Positions 15,831 to 28,490 of a DNA stretch of 64,000 nt are shown here, in pieces. The notes beneath the pieces were generated by a model. The model searched no databases and was not told the DNA's origin. It saw only the letters and a list, made by a program, of their open reading frames with translations. This DNA is from Aselliscus stoliczkanus (taxonomy: Eukaryota > Chordata > Mammalia > Chiroptera > Hipposideridae), in NCBI GenBank assembly GCA_033961575.1, contig CM066731.1, positions 134,781,001 to 134,845,000 of the forward strand. Reading direction: 5' to 3'. Position 1 is the first letter of the stretch. Every line of letters starts with the position of its first letter. A program made the translations under genes and the position numbers.

Positions 15831-15870
15831 CAAGATTTTTATTTTATTTTTTTAAAAGAATACTATTAAA

Positions 15871-16013
15871 GGGCCGGCCGAGTGGCTCAGTTGGTTAAGA
15901 GCTCGCTCAAGAGTGTGAGCTGAGCTCTGAGCAACAGCTGTTCGAGGCCAGCCCGAGCTGAGTTGCCGATGAGCTACCAACAGGTGGCAGGATGGCTCAG
16001 CTAAAAAAAAAAA
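15871..16013 (+). mobile_element. Monomeric tRNA-like SINE
   Basis: GGGCCGGCCGAGTGGCTCAG ... ends GGCAGGATGGCTCAGCT plus A run. Target duplication AAGAATACTATTAAA at 15856-15870 and about 16013-16027. It ends exactly where the second unit of the trimeric copy begins, as does the copy at 6201-6353. Confidence 0.92.
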
Positions 16014-17679
16014 AAGAATACTATTAAAAAACCTTTCTAGAGATTATGAATAGACAGATGTACTGTTGGTTTGATTATATAATCAACCATGTATAGGGGT
16101 ATACCCCTTAAAATTTAAAGAAAAGTATAAATTAAGAAGAAAACTTAAAAAAATACAGATGACTCTTATATCTCCCAAGTAGTAGAGGAAAAGAAGAACC
16201 TTGGTTGGGCCTCAAGACTTCACTGATGCCTTGTGGGTATTTTATGTCTTGCAACGGAAGTATCATCTCTACGATTAATTCTGGAAGCCTTTAGTGATGA
16301 TGAAAAACTACTCAAAGGGACATTTTACGTCCTAAAATAGCCTTAAAGATTTGTACTATTAAGAGAACTTAACATAAATCAAATGGAACTCTGGTATAAA
16401 GCTCAAAATAGATCTTGGAAAGAATACTATAGAACAGGTCAAACCGTGACTTACTGATTACAGAAACTACCTAAAAAACACAGAGTCAAATTTGAGTAAA
16501 TTTAATGAGTTCTTGGCTGTAGCTGGGTATCTGTCTCCAGGTTTTCTGGGAGGACTGGACATGTTTGCTGTCATCTTGTCTGGAGGATGGATATTCCAGC
16601 CATTTTAACAAATGCTTTCTTAATATAATGACCTGGCCAAAAATCTCATCCTGCTGTTTTTATGTTTTTATTAAAATATGTTATCTGTAAACACAAGAAT
16701 TATAAACAAAAACAACTAAAGAAGTATTGAAGTTTCACAACTATTTTGCAGAGAGATTTTCCTTTTAGAGGAAGATACCACAGAGGATGATTTTATTCTC
16801 CCTCTGGGGAGAATGAGGGTTTCTCCTGGGGTCTTATTGTCCCAAATCGTAGATTGTGAACAGTAATGTCTTTTGTAGAAAATGATCTGAGCTGTGTTTA
16901 TGTTTACACACACATACACATATTGTATATGTATATATATATATTTATAGTTTATATGTCTGTGCAGTTTATATATATGAAATGAACGATTAGCTATAAC
17001 CTGGGTCTTCTCTTTGTTTATACCTGAGGACATTAGCCCTTTGTTATGCTCTTGCTCCTATATTCCTCCCTTTCCACTCCACACCCACCAGGAAAACCCT
17101 CAGCATCATCAAGAGGGATACAGAAAACAATACAATACAGTTATGTTCCACAGTTCTGTGCAGTTTTTGTCAATATTCCTGCAGAAAAGCAGAGGAAAGA
17201 AAACAAAAGAACTACTAAAATGAACAAAGGAAGAAATCAATTGCATGAAAAAGGATACTCTGGACTAACAGATGCCAGCCAAGAGAAAAGATGATTAGAA
17301 TGTATAAAATAATGAAAAGTTTAGAAAAACTAAAGATCATTTATATTAAACGGTCTCTCAGCACTAAGCCATCATCTTTTGGGAAATTATATTTTAATAC
17401 TTTCTTAATACATATGTCAATTTAGAAGTTATACTTAGCTCTTGAAACTTGAAAAAGGATAAAAAAAGGATTCTTACATAATCTAAATACCACTTTTTTT
17501 TTTTTAAGGATAACAATTTCTTAGTTGGTACTTGCTACAACTCTAGTTGCCAAAAATGACAGAACAAATAGGAGTCCATCCACATCCTTCAATATGGGCT
17601 ACTATTATGTAAACAAGAAAACACTAGAATGTAATCATCACAGTGTTAGGGATATTCTTGGATATAATGGTCTTATATA

Positions 17680-18420
17680 AAAGATGAATGATCAAGGTGT
17701 CTTTGATGTCTCAGGGAATGTGGCATTGAAGAGGCTGAAACAGTTTGGATATATTAAGGAAATAGGTGGTTTATTTAGGAGGGCTGGTACATAGGGACTG
17801 TCACAGGCAAGATGGATATGTCATTGCTCTCATGAAGCTTATGTTCTGTGGAGAGAATAAACATATAATGGGGGAAATTCAGAGAGTAATAAGACTGTGG
17901 GTTTAAAACAAAGAAAGGCAAGGTAATGTGATAGAGAGTGCCTAGATAGTGAGTGTCTTTGAGAGGTAAAAGTGCATTACCTCATAGCATGGCCAGGGAA
18001 GACCTCTCTGACAATGATCTGGTCTATGACTTGGAGAAACAGAAGGAGCAAACCTTGGAAAACTCTGGAGTAAGAGCTGTTAAGGTAGTAGAGAACAGCA
18101 AGTGCAAACCCAGAGATGGGAACTAGCTCTGCCTGTTTAAGAAAGAGAAAAAGACCAGGATTGGTAGGAAGAGTGAGTGAGAGTTAGAATTGGAGGTGTC
18201 GGGGGGAGGCAAGAATGAATGGACAAACCAGGCAGCATTTAATGCTTTGGGAAATAATTGAAGGATTTTAAGAAGGAAGGTGACATGATATTAATATTTG
18301 ACAGTTTTGAGGAGAATGGATTATGGGGTCAAGAGTTAAAGTGTGAAGCCACTTAGGCTGTTTTAGGCAAAGGATGAGAATGGCTTGTTTAGGGTGGTGG
18401 TACCAGCAAAGATCAAGGGA
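17680..18420 (-). repeat. L2 LINE relic, minus strand
   Basis: Reverse-complement L2 3' region: 'AGGGAAGACCTCTCTGAC', 'GAACAGCAAGTGCAAACCC', 'AAGAAGGAAGGTGACATGAT' in the expected order. Edges approximate. Confidence 0.7.
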
Positions 18421-18911
18421 AGTGGACATATTTGTAAAATATTTTAATTAGGAAAGGTGATAGTGACAATTTGGTGTTTTGGTTTTGGTTCTTTTTAGAG
18501 AATTTCAAACTTTTTGTTTATGTTATTTCAATATAAGTTGATTAAGATCAGGATGAAATCTTAACGTTTCTGAGCCAGATTGACGTAAAAAAAAACCAAA
18601 CCACACCCAACTAAATTAACTAGACTGTTGAGAGCTAGAATGAACCTTAGATGAATCTTTTGCCATGTGACCTTCACCTCCATTTTAAAAATGACACATT
18701 TGATTGAGGTCCAGAAAGGTTAACTGATTGGTCCAACGCCAGGCCCAGTATATCTGGCTCCAAATTAATGTCATTTCCATACAGTTTCACTTGAATTTCC
18801 TTGAATTAGATTGTTGCTTTTGTATAGAGAGTGCGATGCTGAACTTTGAATCAATATTTATCTTTCGATAAATGGGTTCCATAAATATTGAGATCTTCAC
18901 ATAAATAATAA

Positions 18912-19241
<330 letters not shown>

Positions 19242-20089
19242 TAATATCAGATTTTTCGGTCCTAATAGCAAATAGTATTAGTTACTGTGCTCTTGATTTA
19301 TGTTATAAATTATTTCAATTCGGTATTGCAAGTATTGTTCAAGCCCCTACTGTTCCTTAAGGGGTATAAAGACAGCTCTATTTCCTGGGAGCTTCTAGTA
19401 TAAAACCCATACTCTGAGTTTTATTGTCTTGAAGTCTGTAATGAAATGTCAGAAAAAAACACTGTAGAAGCTATAAACAAAAGCTAAATGCTTATTCTCA
19501 GTTTTTGAATGTCAGCTGTCTTATTTAATTTTTTTTTTTTTTTTTTTGGTTTTTAATGATCTAACATTTTTGTGGACTAGATTAATCATTGTGGCTTTTA
19601 TAAAATATATTATTTCATTTAATTAGTAAGGCTTGTGAAGAATATAATCTAGCTTAGGTCATTATTATGCCATTTTCTGGATGAGAAAAGAGACTGAGAA
19701 AGGTAATTGCCCCAGGTGCCCACTGGTTTGAGCCAGTGCAGAAAATGAGATCTTTTTATGGCTCTTATATAGAGTATTATAATGGATCTGGGGTCATAAT
19801 GAGTCTATTCTTTAAGTGAAATCTAGTGCAGAAAATTTAGACTACCTTTACAGTTAGTATGAGCTCAATATACAAGTATGTTAAAATGCTTTTGGAAATA
19901 GGACATGAAGTTAATTTTTATCTATGTTAGTGTTATTTCAAGAATTTTTGTTATAAATTCAATATATTATAGAACTTTTAGAAAATACAGCAAAACTTAT
20001 TTTTAGTTGTTTTTCCAGTGTATTCATACACATTGTTTAACAAAATAGAATTGTGCTTTAGGTACTGTTAATATACTTTATTCACTTAA

Positions 20090-20990
20090 AGTATTAGAAA
20101 TGTTTCTCCATGTTATTCATTATTCTTCAAAAACATGAATTTTATATTTCCTCTTTTATCAAATGGCTGTGTCATATCTTATTTAACCTTGTTTTGGGGC
20201 ATTTATATCCATGTATATAATTCTGGTGCATACCTCTAATTATTTCCTTAGGGCAAAATGCTAGAATTGCTATGTCAAAGATAAGCCCCCTCCCGCCCCC
20301 GCTTTTTTTTTTTTTTAGTCTGTTGATATACATTGTCAAATTATAGTCCCACCCTCTCCAAAAAGAACATTTTGCAACTTTTTAAGTACTCACCAGTAGT
20401 AAGTGACTGATCATTTTCCCACATTTGTGCCCATACTGGGTGTCATCTTTTGTTTCTTTTTAAAATAACTTTAATGATAGGTGGAAAATGTTATTTTGTC
20501 TTAATGTGTAGTTTTTTATTATTATTGAGGATAAACATTTTTTTTATTTGCACATATATATGTTTACTTTTGTGAATTTCCTTTTTCCTCTTTCTCTGTT
20601 TCTGTTGGGATGTTGGTTTTTCTTCATTTGTTCATTTTTTTTTTTTTTAACTTGTAGCAGTGCCTTAAATATTGAGGCTACTAACTACTTAACTCATATA
20701 TATTTCTCAGTTTGTCACACTTGCTTTTTGGGTATTAAGGAGTTCTTAATTTTTATGTAATCCAATCTACCTGTCTTTGTGTTTTTTTCATGTACTTTTC
20801 TGCCTCAAAAGGATTTACTCAAATTTAGCTTGAGTATACTGCGAGGTAGAGCTCCGATTTCATTTTTTTTCTAATTGTGAACTAGTTTTACCAGTTACGT
20901 ATAAAAACTAACGTATTGTGTTTTTGTTGATTTGAACACTATTTGCTATTATTTTAAGTACATGTAATGTACTTAATGTTTTGTTTTGTT
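20090..20990 (-). repeat. Probable old L1/HAL1-type fragment, antisense
   Basis: T-rich strand with the order of phrases often seen in antisense old L1 3' regions ('GTCAAAGATAAGC', 'CATTGTCAAATTATAGTCCC', 'ACCAGTAGTAAGTGACTGAT'). Strongly diverged; family not assigned. Confidence 0.4.
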
Positions 20991-20994
20991 TCGT

Positions 20995-21631
20995 TTTTGA
21001 TTGGGGAATTAAGGGAGGGGAACAGTGTTCAGGAATTGGGGAGGGAGACCAGCCAAGTTGTTGTTCTTCAATCTTAGTTGTGGAGGGCACCAGTCACCAT
21101 CTGGCTGCCTGTCCGCAGCTTGTGGCCTCTAAGCTCAAGGTGCTGTGTTAAAATCTTAGTTGCGGGTAGGCATAGCCATCATCCTATTCGGGAGTCGAAC
21201 CAGCAGTCTTATTTTTAAGAGCGCATGCTTTATCCACTGAGTCATCTGGGAGGCAGCTCAGCTCAAGGTGCCAAATTCAGTCTTAGTTGCAGGTGGGCAT
21301 AGCCACAATCCCATGCAGGAGTCGAATCTGGCAGCCTTGTTGTTAAGAATGCATGCTGTATGCACTGAGCCATCCCAGTGGCAGCTCAGCTTAACGTGCC
21401 GAGTTCAGTCTTAGTTGCAGGTGGGTATATCCCACCATCTAACAGGCAGTCTTGTTGTTAGAGCACATGCTCTCATCAGCTGAGCCATTTTGCCACCTGT
21501 TGGCAGTTCAGCGGCAGCTCAGTTTGGGTTCAGAGTCACTGGCCTATGTGGGAATTGAACCGGAAGCCCTATTGCTCAGAGCTCACGCTCTTTAGCTAAC
21601 TCTTAATCAACTGAGCCACTTGGCTGGCCCC
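20995..21631 (-). mobile_element. Tetrameric tRNA-like SINE, minus strand
   Basis: Read on the minus strand from 21631: unit 1 GGGCCAGCCAAGTGGCTCAG; unit 2 ends near 21495 (AAAATGGCTCAGCTGATGAG); unit 3 near 21375 (GGGATGGCTCAGTGCATACA); unit 4 near 21250 (CCAGATGACTCAGTGGATAA). Units 2-4 are each followed by a 'CCTGCAACTAAGACTGAA' type linker. The tail is 'CCCTCCACAACTAAGATTGA' then 'TTCCCCAATCAAAAACG'. One unit longer than the copy at 4081. Confidence 0.88.
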
Positions 21632-21998
21632 AGTTTTTTTGTTTTTCTTTTTAAATAAAATGAAAAAAGTAATCCATAGGCATCTATAAAGCTTTTTCCT
21701 TTGTGGGTTTGTGTGTTTGGGGGGTATACTTCCTGATTTTTGTGAAGTACCCCTTAGAAAGATTTTTGTCTACCTGAATGAAAAACTAGTTTTATGAGTG
21801 TTTGCCATTGATGATAGCTTATTTAGTGAGTTCATATTTTAGCCTTTTAGATGTAATATTACAACCACTTAACGAAGAACAGTTTTGAGATTATGTCTAA
21901 ATCTTTATCTTATGCATTGAAAGTTTTATAGACTGGTATGTGAATTTTAAAAAAACACTGTTATTATTATTAACATTTTTTTTCTACTCTCTTTTAAG

Positions 21999-22044
21999 AC
22001 TTAATTGTAGGAGCTTTTGGTGTAGATAGAGCTGTGTTATACAG
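21999..22044 (+). CDS. ITGAV: ITGAV exon 14 (propeller, last blade)
   Basis: Residues 421-435, DLIVGAFGVDRAVLY, plus two bases. Ends calcium loop 4. Acceptor TTTTAAG, donor GTGAGC. Confidence 0.96.
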
Positions 22045-23441
22045 GTGAGCATGTTGCCCTATCCTGTAATATAGGGGTATTCTAAATTATTTGAAAGTTT
22101 TATAGTTAAGTATCAGTGTTTGAATTTCAGCTTAATTTTCTGAAGTAATGATAAAATTTGTTTTTTCTTTCTATTTAAGATTTGTTGCAGACAAGTATTG
22201 TTTATTCAAGGAGATACCAAAGTAGAGAAAACTGTAGATTTTTTATTTTAAAAAGCATTTAGAATTTTGCCTTTTGTCTTTTAAATTTTGTCCAGGATAT
22301 TCTCCTGCATTTTAAATCTCTTTAAAAATTATAGGAGTTTACATTTTCTTCTGAGGGGCAAGAAACTAACTTGGCGTTTGTGCCAGCTTTCTGTGACCAC
22401 AAAGACAGTATGCAATGGCTTCCAAAATAAATATTTATATTAGAGCAATGTGTAAATACACATATCTGTATTTCCCAGCTTTCTAATATTCCCAGTTATT
22501 CTCTGTATTTCATCAATTACTCATGCCTTAGACTATCATCATCACCTGGCATCCCAAGTAGATTAAGAAGTTTACTCTTCTGTGGGGAGAACTAACGTTG
22601 GTGTCAAGTAATGGAGTTTGTGGTGGGACAGCTTAATTGGTGCCCGTAGAGAGGCGGCATACATATATCAATACAGATTCCAAGGTTTATCATGATTGAG
22701 ACAGGCTCACTGGCCTGAGTCTACTGTATTTTTGTCCAGAGTTTAAACCTGTAAACCTGTACCTCTGAACCTTGAAAAACTATTTGTTTTAATTTATTGT
22801 TTCAATTGCTATTAATGAAGTAATACATACATGCAGTAAAAATTCAAATAATATAAAAAGTCCATTCAATAACAAAAATATACTTCTCACACTAGTGACT
22901 ACAATAATTTATTAGTATATCCTACCAGAAATATGCTATGCAGAAAAATATCGTGGGTGTATGTGCGCACACGCATGTGTGCATATATCCTTTGCACATT
23001 GTGTATTTTTCCCTGTCATACTCAAATCGTATTTTGGATATATCTTAGAGATCATCGTATTAACACAGATGGATTTATAGCACTAGTTTCCCTCACTGTA
23101 TTGCATTGCTTTAGGTAGATATCCCACGACTTGTTTAACCATTTTGCTTTAATGGACTGAATTCAGATATGCTGGCTAATTGTCCTGTTGTGCCTGAAAC
23201 TGAGGGATTTATCAGGTCATGGGACATTCATGTGAAAATCAGTACAGTCCTGGACAAACTAGGATGGTTGGTCATTCTGTGTCTAGGCTGTTTCTGTTCT
23301 TAGTGCTATTGTAAAAAGATGCTTTAGATGCTTTAGTAACCACTGTACTGTATATGCAGCGGATGTGAACCTAATTCTTAGATCACTTTAAATAATTTTT
23401 TTCTTTCTTTTCTTTTTTGTTTTTCAAATTAATTTTACCAG
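22045..23441 (+). other. ITGAV intron 14 (1397 bp)
   Basis: A short unclassified fossil repeat ('CCTGTTGTGCCTGAAACTGA') near 23180-23280. Otherwise AT-rich with nothing identified. Confidence 0.7.
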
Positions 23442-23549
23442 GGCCAGACCAGTTATCACCGTAAATGCTGGCCTTGAAGTGTACCCTAGCATTTTAAATC
23501 AGGACGATAAAACCTGCTCACTGCCTGGGACAGATCTTAAAGTTTCCTG
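23442..23549 (+). CDS. ITGAV: ITGAV exon 15 (propeller end and thigh start)
   Basis: Residues 436-471, beginning [16 protein letters not shown], plus two bases. The propeller/thigh border lies here. Contains CSLPGT with a conserved cysteine. Donor GTATGA. Confidence 0.97.
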
Positions 23550-24750
23550 GTATGAGTATTTGTTTAATAATAGTTATTATTGGTTCAATTATTATAATGG
23601 AAAATGAAAGTGGGGAGCTGAAATATTTATTGCTAAAGTAGTTTCTATGTTGATGCTCTATTTTTGTGTCATAGGTGGATTATAGAAATATTTTGAGAAG
23701 GTTTTAGAAATATGCTAAAAAGTAGTATAAATTTGTTTTAAAGTGATGCATGCTCAATGAATATATTCATAAAGAAGGAAAAGCTAATAAAATGTCAGAA
23801 CTCATTTATATTTAATTCTATCCAGGCCTGAACATTTTAATTTTTAAAAGATAGGATCTTTTTCAGATTTAATATCTGCGAATAGTTCTATGAAAAATAG
23901 TATGTTATTTGTATATACTGGTCTTCTACTTGTTCCTTTACTAGTTTCTAAAATAAAATATATTTTTGTAAATTTGTATCTGAATTCTTCTCTAGGCCAG
24001 TGTCTCTCAGTCTCCATTGTTTTTATGCTACTTTTTGCTATATTGTAAGATTTTTGCTATATTTTTATTCTACATGTGTTTTTAAATTTTCTTAAGATTT
24101 TTTTTCTTTATTCACTCATGTTTTGCTTTAAAACATTTTAAAATAAAATGGAAAAACCGGTATCTTTTTCATACGTGTCAAAATAAATATAAAATCAGTA
24201 ATTACAAATCTTGACCCATGTGCTATTAACATCACTATGAGTACCCCACTTTGGGAAACACTGTTCATGTCCCTGGCATACATAGAAACATCAGAGAACT
24301 TATAGATGAAGGGTAGAATGAATGGAATCTGGGAAATTTTTACTTCAAAAATAAACTCTGAAAAACACACTTCTACAGGAGTTTGCTAGTGAAAGGAAGC
24401 TTTGGTGGGGATTTTTATTAAATGAGACATTATTCTAAATCTGGACCGTCATTTCCCTCACTTAGATTTATTAACAGGTTCTAAACCTGAGAGGAAGTTA
24501 GGAAATTCTTTTATTTTTCTTTTCTTTTTTTCCTCATCAAAGTACTATGAAAGAAAATGTGCTTAAATTACTGAAGGATGAATTAGATTATTTTGTATAG
24601 TTTCATGTTTAAAAAATAATATTAAGACATGAAGAGGGATATAAAGTTTCACAGTGTAAACTGTATATTTGAAATATGGGATTTGGTTGATATTTCAAAA
24701 TATGGCTAAACTGAATTATAGGATTTATGTATATTTTTGTTTTCCTACAG
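23550..24750 (+). other. ITGAV intron 15 (1201 bp)
   Basis: AT-rich; no repeat or gene recognised. Confidence 0.75.
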
Positions 24751-24809
24751 TTTTAACGTCAAGTTCTGCTTAAAGGCAGATGGCAAAGGAGCACTTCCCA
24801 GAAAACTTA
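24751..24809 (+). CDS. ITGAV: ITGAV exon 16 (thigh)
   Basis: Residues 472-491, CFNVKFCLKADGKGALPRKL, plus one base. Both thigh cysteines are kept. Acceptor CCTACAG, donor GTAAGT. Confidence 0.97.
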
Positions 24810-26341
24810 GTAAGTGTTCTATAGAAAAATGCTATTATTTTAATGACCCTGCATACATGGCACTTAAAAAAAGCTTTTAGGATGTTTGAATAGTTTCTCA
24901 AATAGTTGTTATTACTGTTTTTATTTAAATGTTTATATTTAAAGACATTTAAAATTTTGCAACATTGTTTCTTTGTTTGGGAACTCAATCCAATTCAGAA
25001 ATAATACATGTATTTATTGGCATTGTGAGTAAAATAGCCCACCGAATGGTAAATGTGATCTTCAGAAAGCTAAGTAACTACTAATGTGAAATAAATGAGT
25101 TTGAGGGGAAGTACATATCAGTTGTAAGTAGACGATCTACTGAGAAGTTTATATTTTATGTCTTGGAGAAGTCCCTGGCAACCTCTGGAGTATAGGTGGT
25201 TTAGAAACTGAGGAGGAGGAGAAAAAGTTTTGGTCACTAAATTTAACCCACACAGCAAACTCAAACTTAACTCTTCATTTCCAGAACAGGGTTTATGTGG
25301 TCCTTAGAGCCAGGCAGGAGAGTTACATAATTGCTGCCAAGATTTGTCAGTATGTTAGTGACAAGTGAGAAGGAATGATAATAAAGCAGGAAGAGGACTG
25401 GATCTGACAGGGATAGCAAGGCGCTACTGGGAGAAAACTTTGCAGTAAAGACCTGAAGGAAAAGAAGAATCTAGGGGATGTCTAGAGGAATATTTTGCAC
25501 AGAGAAAATGGCATTTTCAGGAGGCCCGAGGCAAGAAGAGCATGCTGAGTTTGAGAAATATGGAGGGCAGTGTGAGGGGGTGGAACAGAGCTGGAAGCAA
25601 AATAACCCTGGATTTTCACCCAAATTTGACATGAAGTTGAACATTTAAGGAAACTTGGGAAGAGATCTGTGGTTTTAAAGATCTGCACTCTCACCTGCTT
25701 GGAAGAAACTATTTAAAGACCTCAATCTTAGAAGCAGTAATCCTAACAACTGTGCTTCCGACTATTGGCTGCACGTTCATTTTAAGATGATTCTTGACCC
25801 AATCAACTATGTATGGTCAGTTGCTTCATGAGGGACATGTATTTATCTTACAGTTTGATACAGTAGCTTCAGTAAAAGTGGGAGTGGTGAGTGATGTGAG
25901 CTGTTTATTCATCATAGTGTGAATGGTATGGGTGTATTTTAGTAAATATTTATTCATCAAAATCAGCGAGAGTCCTGCTACCTGCATTAATGGTGGAAGT
26001 CTTAATTTACATATATTTCATGCTCTGTACTTCCTCCTCTCAGCTTAAATTAAAAGAAGAAATTTCTCCTCTGTCTTATAGTTGTTTTACTACCATCATT
26101 ATCTATTGTCTGAATTAATATGACATTACTTTGGAGATATTTGGATTATTTAATTATTAAATATTTATTCAGAATTAATTAGTTGTGGTCTCACTACAAT
26201 GTATAGATAGACATTTTTAAGGAATTAGAAGCATATTACTTCTTAAAGACTAAAGATTGTATTTACATGGAAACTCTAGACATCTAGGACAGATAGGTGT
26301 CCTAAAGATTACGTTGGTTATAAATCCTTTGGTTTGTATAG
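24810..26341 (+). other. ITGAV intron 16 (1532 bp)
   Basis: A degraded L2-like stretch, minus strand, lies near 25300-25690 ('GGCCCGAGGCAAGAAGAGCA'). The rest is AT-rich and featureless. Confidence 0.65.
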
Positions 26342-26496
26342 ACTTCCAGGTGGAGCTTCTTTTGGATAAACTCAAGCAAAAAGGAGCAATTCGACGTGCA
26401 CTGTTTCTCCATAACAGGTCCCCAGGTCACTCCAAGAATATGACCATTTCAAAAGGGGGACAGATGCAGTGTGAGGAACTGATAGCATATCTGCGG
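26342..26496 (+). CDS. ITGAV: ITGAV exon 17 (thigh)
   Basis: Residues 492-543, from [15 protein letters not shown] to EELIAYLR. Reads [10 protein letters not shown] where human has YSRSPSHSKN, so a possible new N-glycosylation sequon (NRS, but followed by Pro) appears beside the conserved NMT. Donor GTAAGA. Confidence 0.97.
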
Positions 26497-27460
26497 GTAA
26501 GAGACACTTTTCTGCTCTATTATCTTTTTACTCATTATTTTTTCTTCTCATTTAAGTAATTTTTACTTTCTATACATTTTGCATATGAAATCAAAAGGAA
26601 AACACAGAAGAATCCATTTGAGAAAATGTGGCTTTTTAAAATGTCAAACCTGAGAAATGGACTTTTACTCCTGGAAGACTGGCTATTCCAAATACTTTTC
26701 ACATGATAATGCTACTGAATAAATTATGACAAATGAATTTCTTGGATACTGCTAGACTCTCAGCTACAGTAAAATAAATTCCCAGGGCCCCTCAAATAAG
26801 CAATCCATGAAAAAAATTTCATTGGCTAACTCCGACTTGTGAGCTGTAAGCAGTTGTGTGAGCCACGGTTGCTGGGGTGGGATGGAGCCAGGGCAAGGGG
26901 TGAGTGATAATTGCAGATGCCAGCACAGGGCTTCATACTCGCCTAGGGCCAGCAGTTGACGCCTCCTGCATTAGGTCCAGACACTTGCATGAAGCTACCG
27001 TGTTTCCAGAACAAGAAGCTACCGTGTTTCCAGGACAAAAGTGCACCCTTACTCTAGCAAGAGCAAATGCAGAGCCTCTCTATAACAATCTAGTATGTAC
27101 CCCATGATTTCCACAGGTTAAGTTCAATCAAATATGAATCCATTAAAAAAAAACCACAAAGCACTAAACACAAGCTGTTAGAAAAAACAACAAACAGGTA
27201 TAGACCCCAAAGGCTTAAGATGTTGGAATTATCAGTTATGGAATATAAATTTGTATAAAATATTTAAAGAGATAAACGATGAAATTTTTAAATTTTTAAA
27301 AAGAAGACAAAAACATCAATAAAGATTTAGAAGATGCACCATAATTAACAAGCTCGATTGAATAGAATTCAGCACCCAAGAATTAGAGAATATAAAAATT
27401 GACCATATATATAGGTCATAAAAGAATTCTAAACAAATTTTTTAAAAATTGGAATCATAG

Positions 27461-27909
27461 GGCTGGCCGAGTGGCATGTTGGTTAAGAGCTGGTTTGGGA
27501 CACCAGCGGCCCTGGTTCAGATCCCACATATGAGGGCCAGTGACACTGCCCTCTACAGCTAAGATGGTGAACAACAGCTCCACCTGGAGCTGGGCTGCTC
27601 TGAGTCCCCAGGACGGCATAGCTGCAGCCCCTGCTGCAGTGGGCTGCCATAGGCTACAGTGAGTGGTCGGCAGCCAGCGTGAGCGGCTGGCAGCTGGTGT
27701 GAGCTGCCAGGAGCTGCTGTGAGCAACCAATCTGCCTCATCCGAGAAGAGCGCAATGATGATACCTCCATGGGCCAGTGAAGCAATGTCCTCCACAACTA
27801 GACTGAAGAACAAAAGGACAGCAACTTGTCTGTTCCCCTTCCTCGGTTCCCCAACGCTGTTCCCCTTACCTAATTTCCCAATAAAATCTTTAAAAAGCAA
27901 ACAAACATT
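27461..27909 (+). mobile_element. Composite tRNA-derived SINE, full length, plus strand
   Basis: Head GGCTGGCCGAGTGGCATGTT, 'CCCACATATGAGGGCCAGTG', body with three clean 20-bp tandem units at 27659-27718, second 'CATGGGCCAGTGAAGCAATG', tail 'CCCAATAAAATCTTTAAAAA'. Target duplication GAATCATAG at 27452-27460 and 27911-27919. Confidence 0.93.
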
Positions 27910-28009
27910 TGAATCATAGAAATTAGGTATTTCTGCAAGTTGTAGAAACCAATAACAAAAAAATAAATAAATTGGGAATTATGAATTGTGATTTTTAAAT
28001 AACTTACAG

Positions 28010-28490
28010 ATCAAAAAAGATTGTAATGGTGTTGACTGTATGGATGGACCTGCAAGGTATTATGCTAAGTGAAATAAATCATAAAAAGTCAAATACCATG
28101 TGACCTCACTTATATATGGAATCTAAAGAACAAAATAAACAAACAAACAAACAAGCAAAGCAGAAACAGACTCATAGATGCCGGGAATGAGCTGAAGGTT
28201 GCCAGATGGGAGGGAGGCTCGGGGGCCGGTTGATAAAGGTGAAGAGATTGAGAAGTACAAATTGGTAGTTACAAAATAGTCATGAGCATGTAAAGTAAAG
28301 CATAGGGAATATCGTCATAATATGGTAATAACTAGGTACTAGACTAGTCAGGGGGATCACTTCTTACATACAAATCATACAAATGTCTAACCACTATGCT
28401 GTATACCTGAAATTAATACAAATTAATACAAAATAATATTGAATGTTAACTGTAATTGAAAAATTAAAAATGGGAGGGAAAGGTGAAGAG
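28010..28490 (+). mobile_element. L1 3' end fragment, plus strand
   Basis: ORF2 C-terminal and 3' UTR signature: 'ATGGATGGACCTGCAAGG', 'ATGCTAAGTGAAATAAATCA', 'TATATATGGAATCTAAAGAA', then 'CTGTATACCTGAAATTAATA'. Confidence 0.85.
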
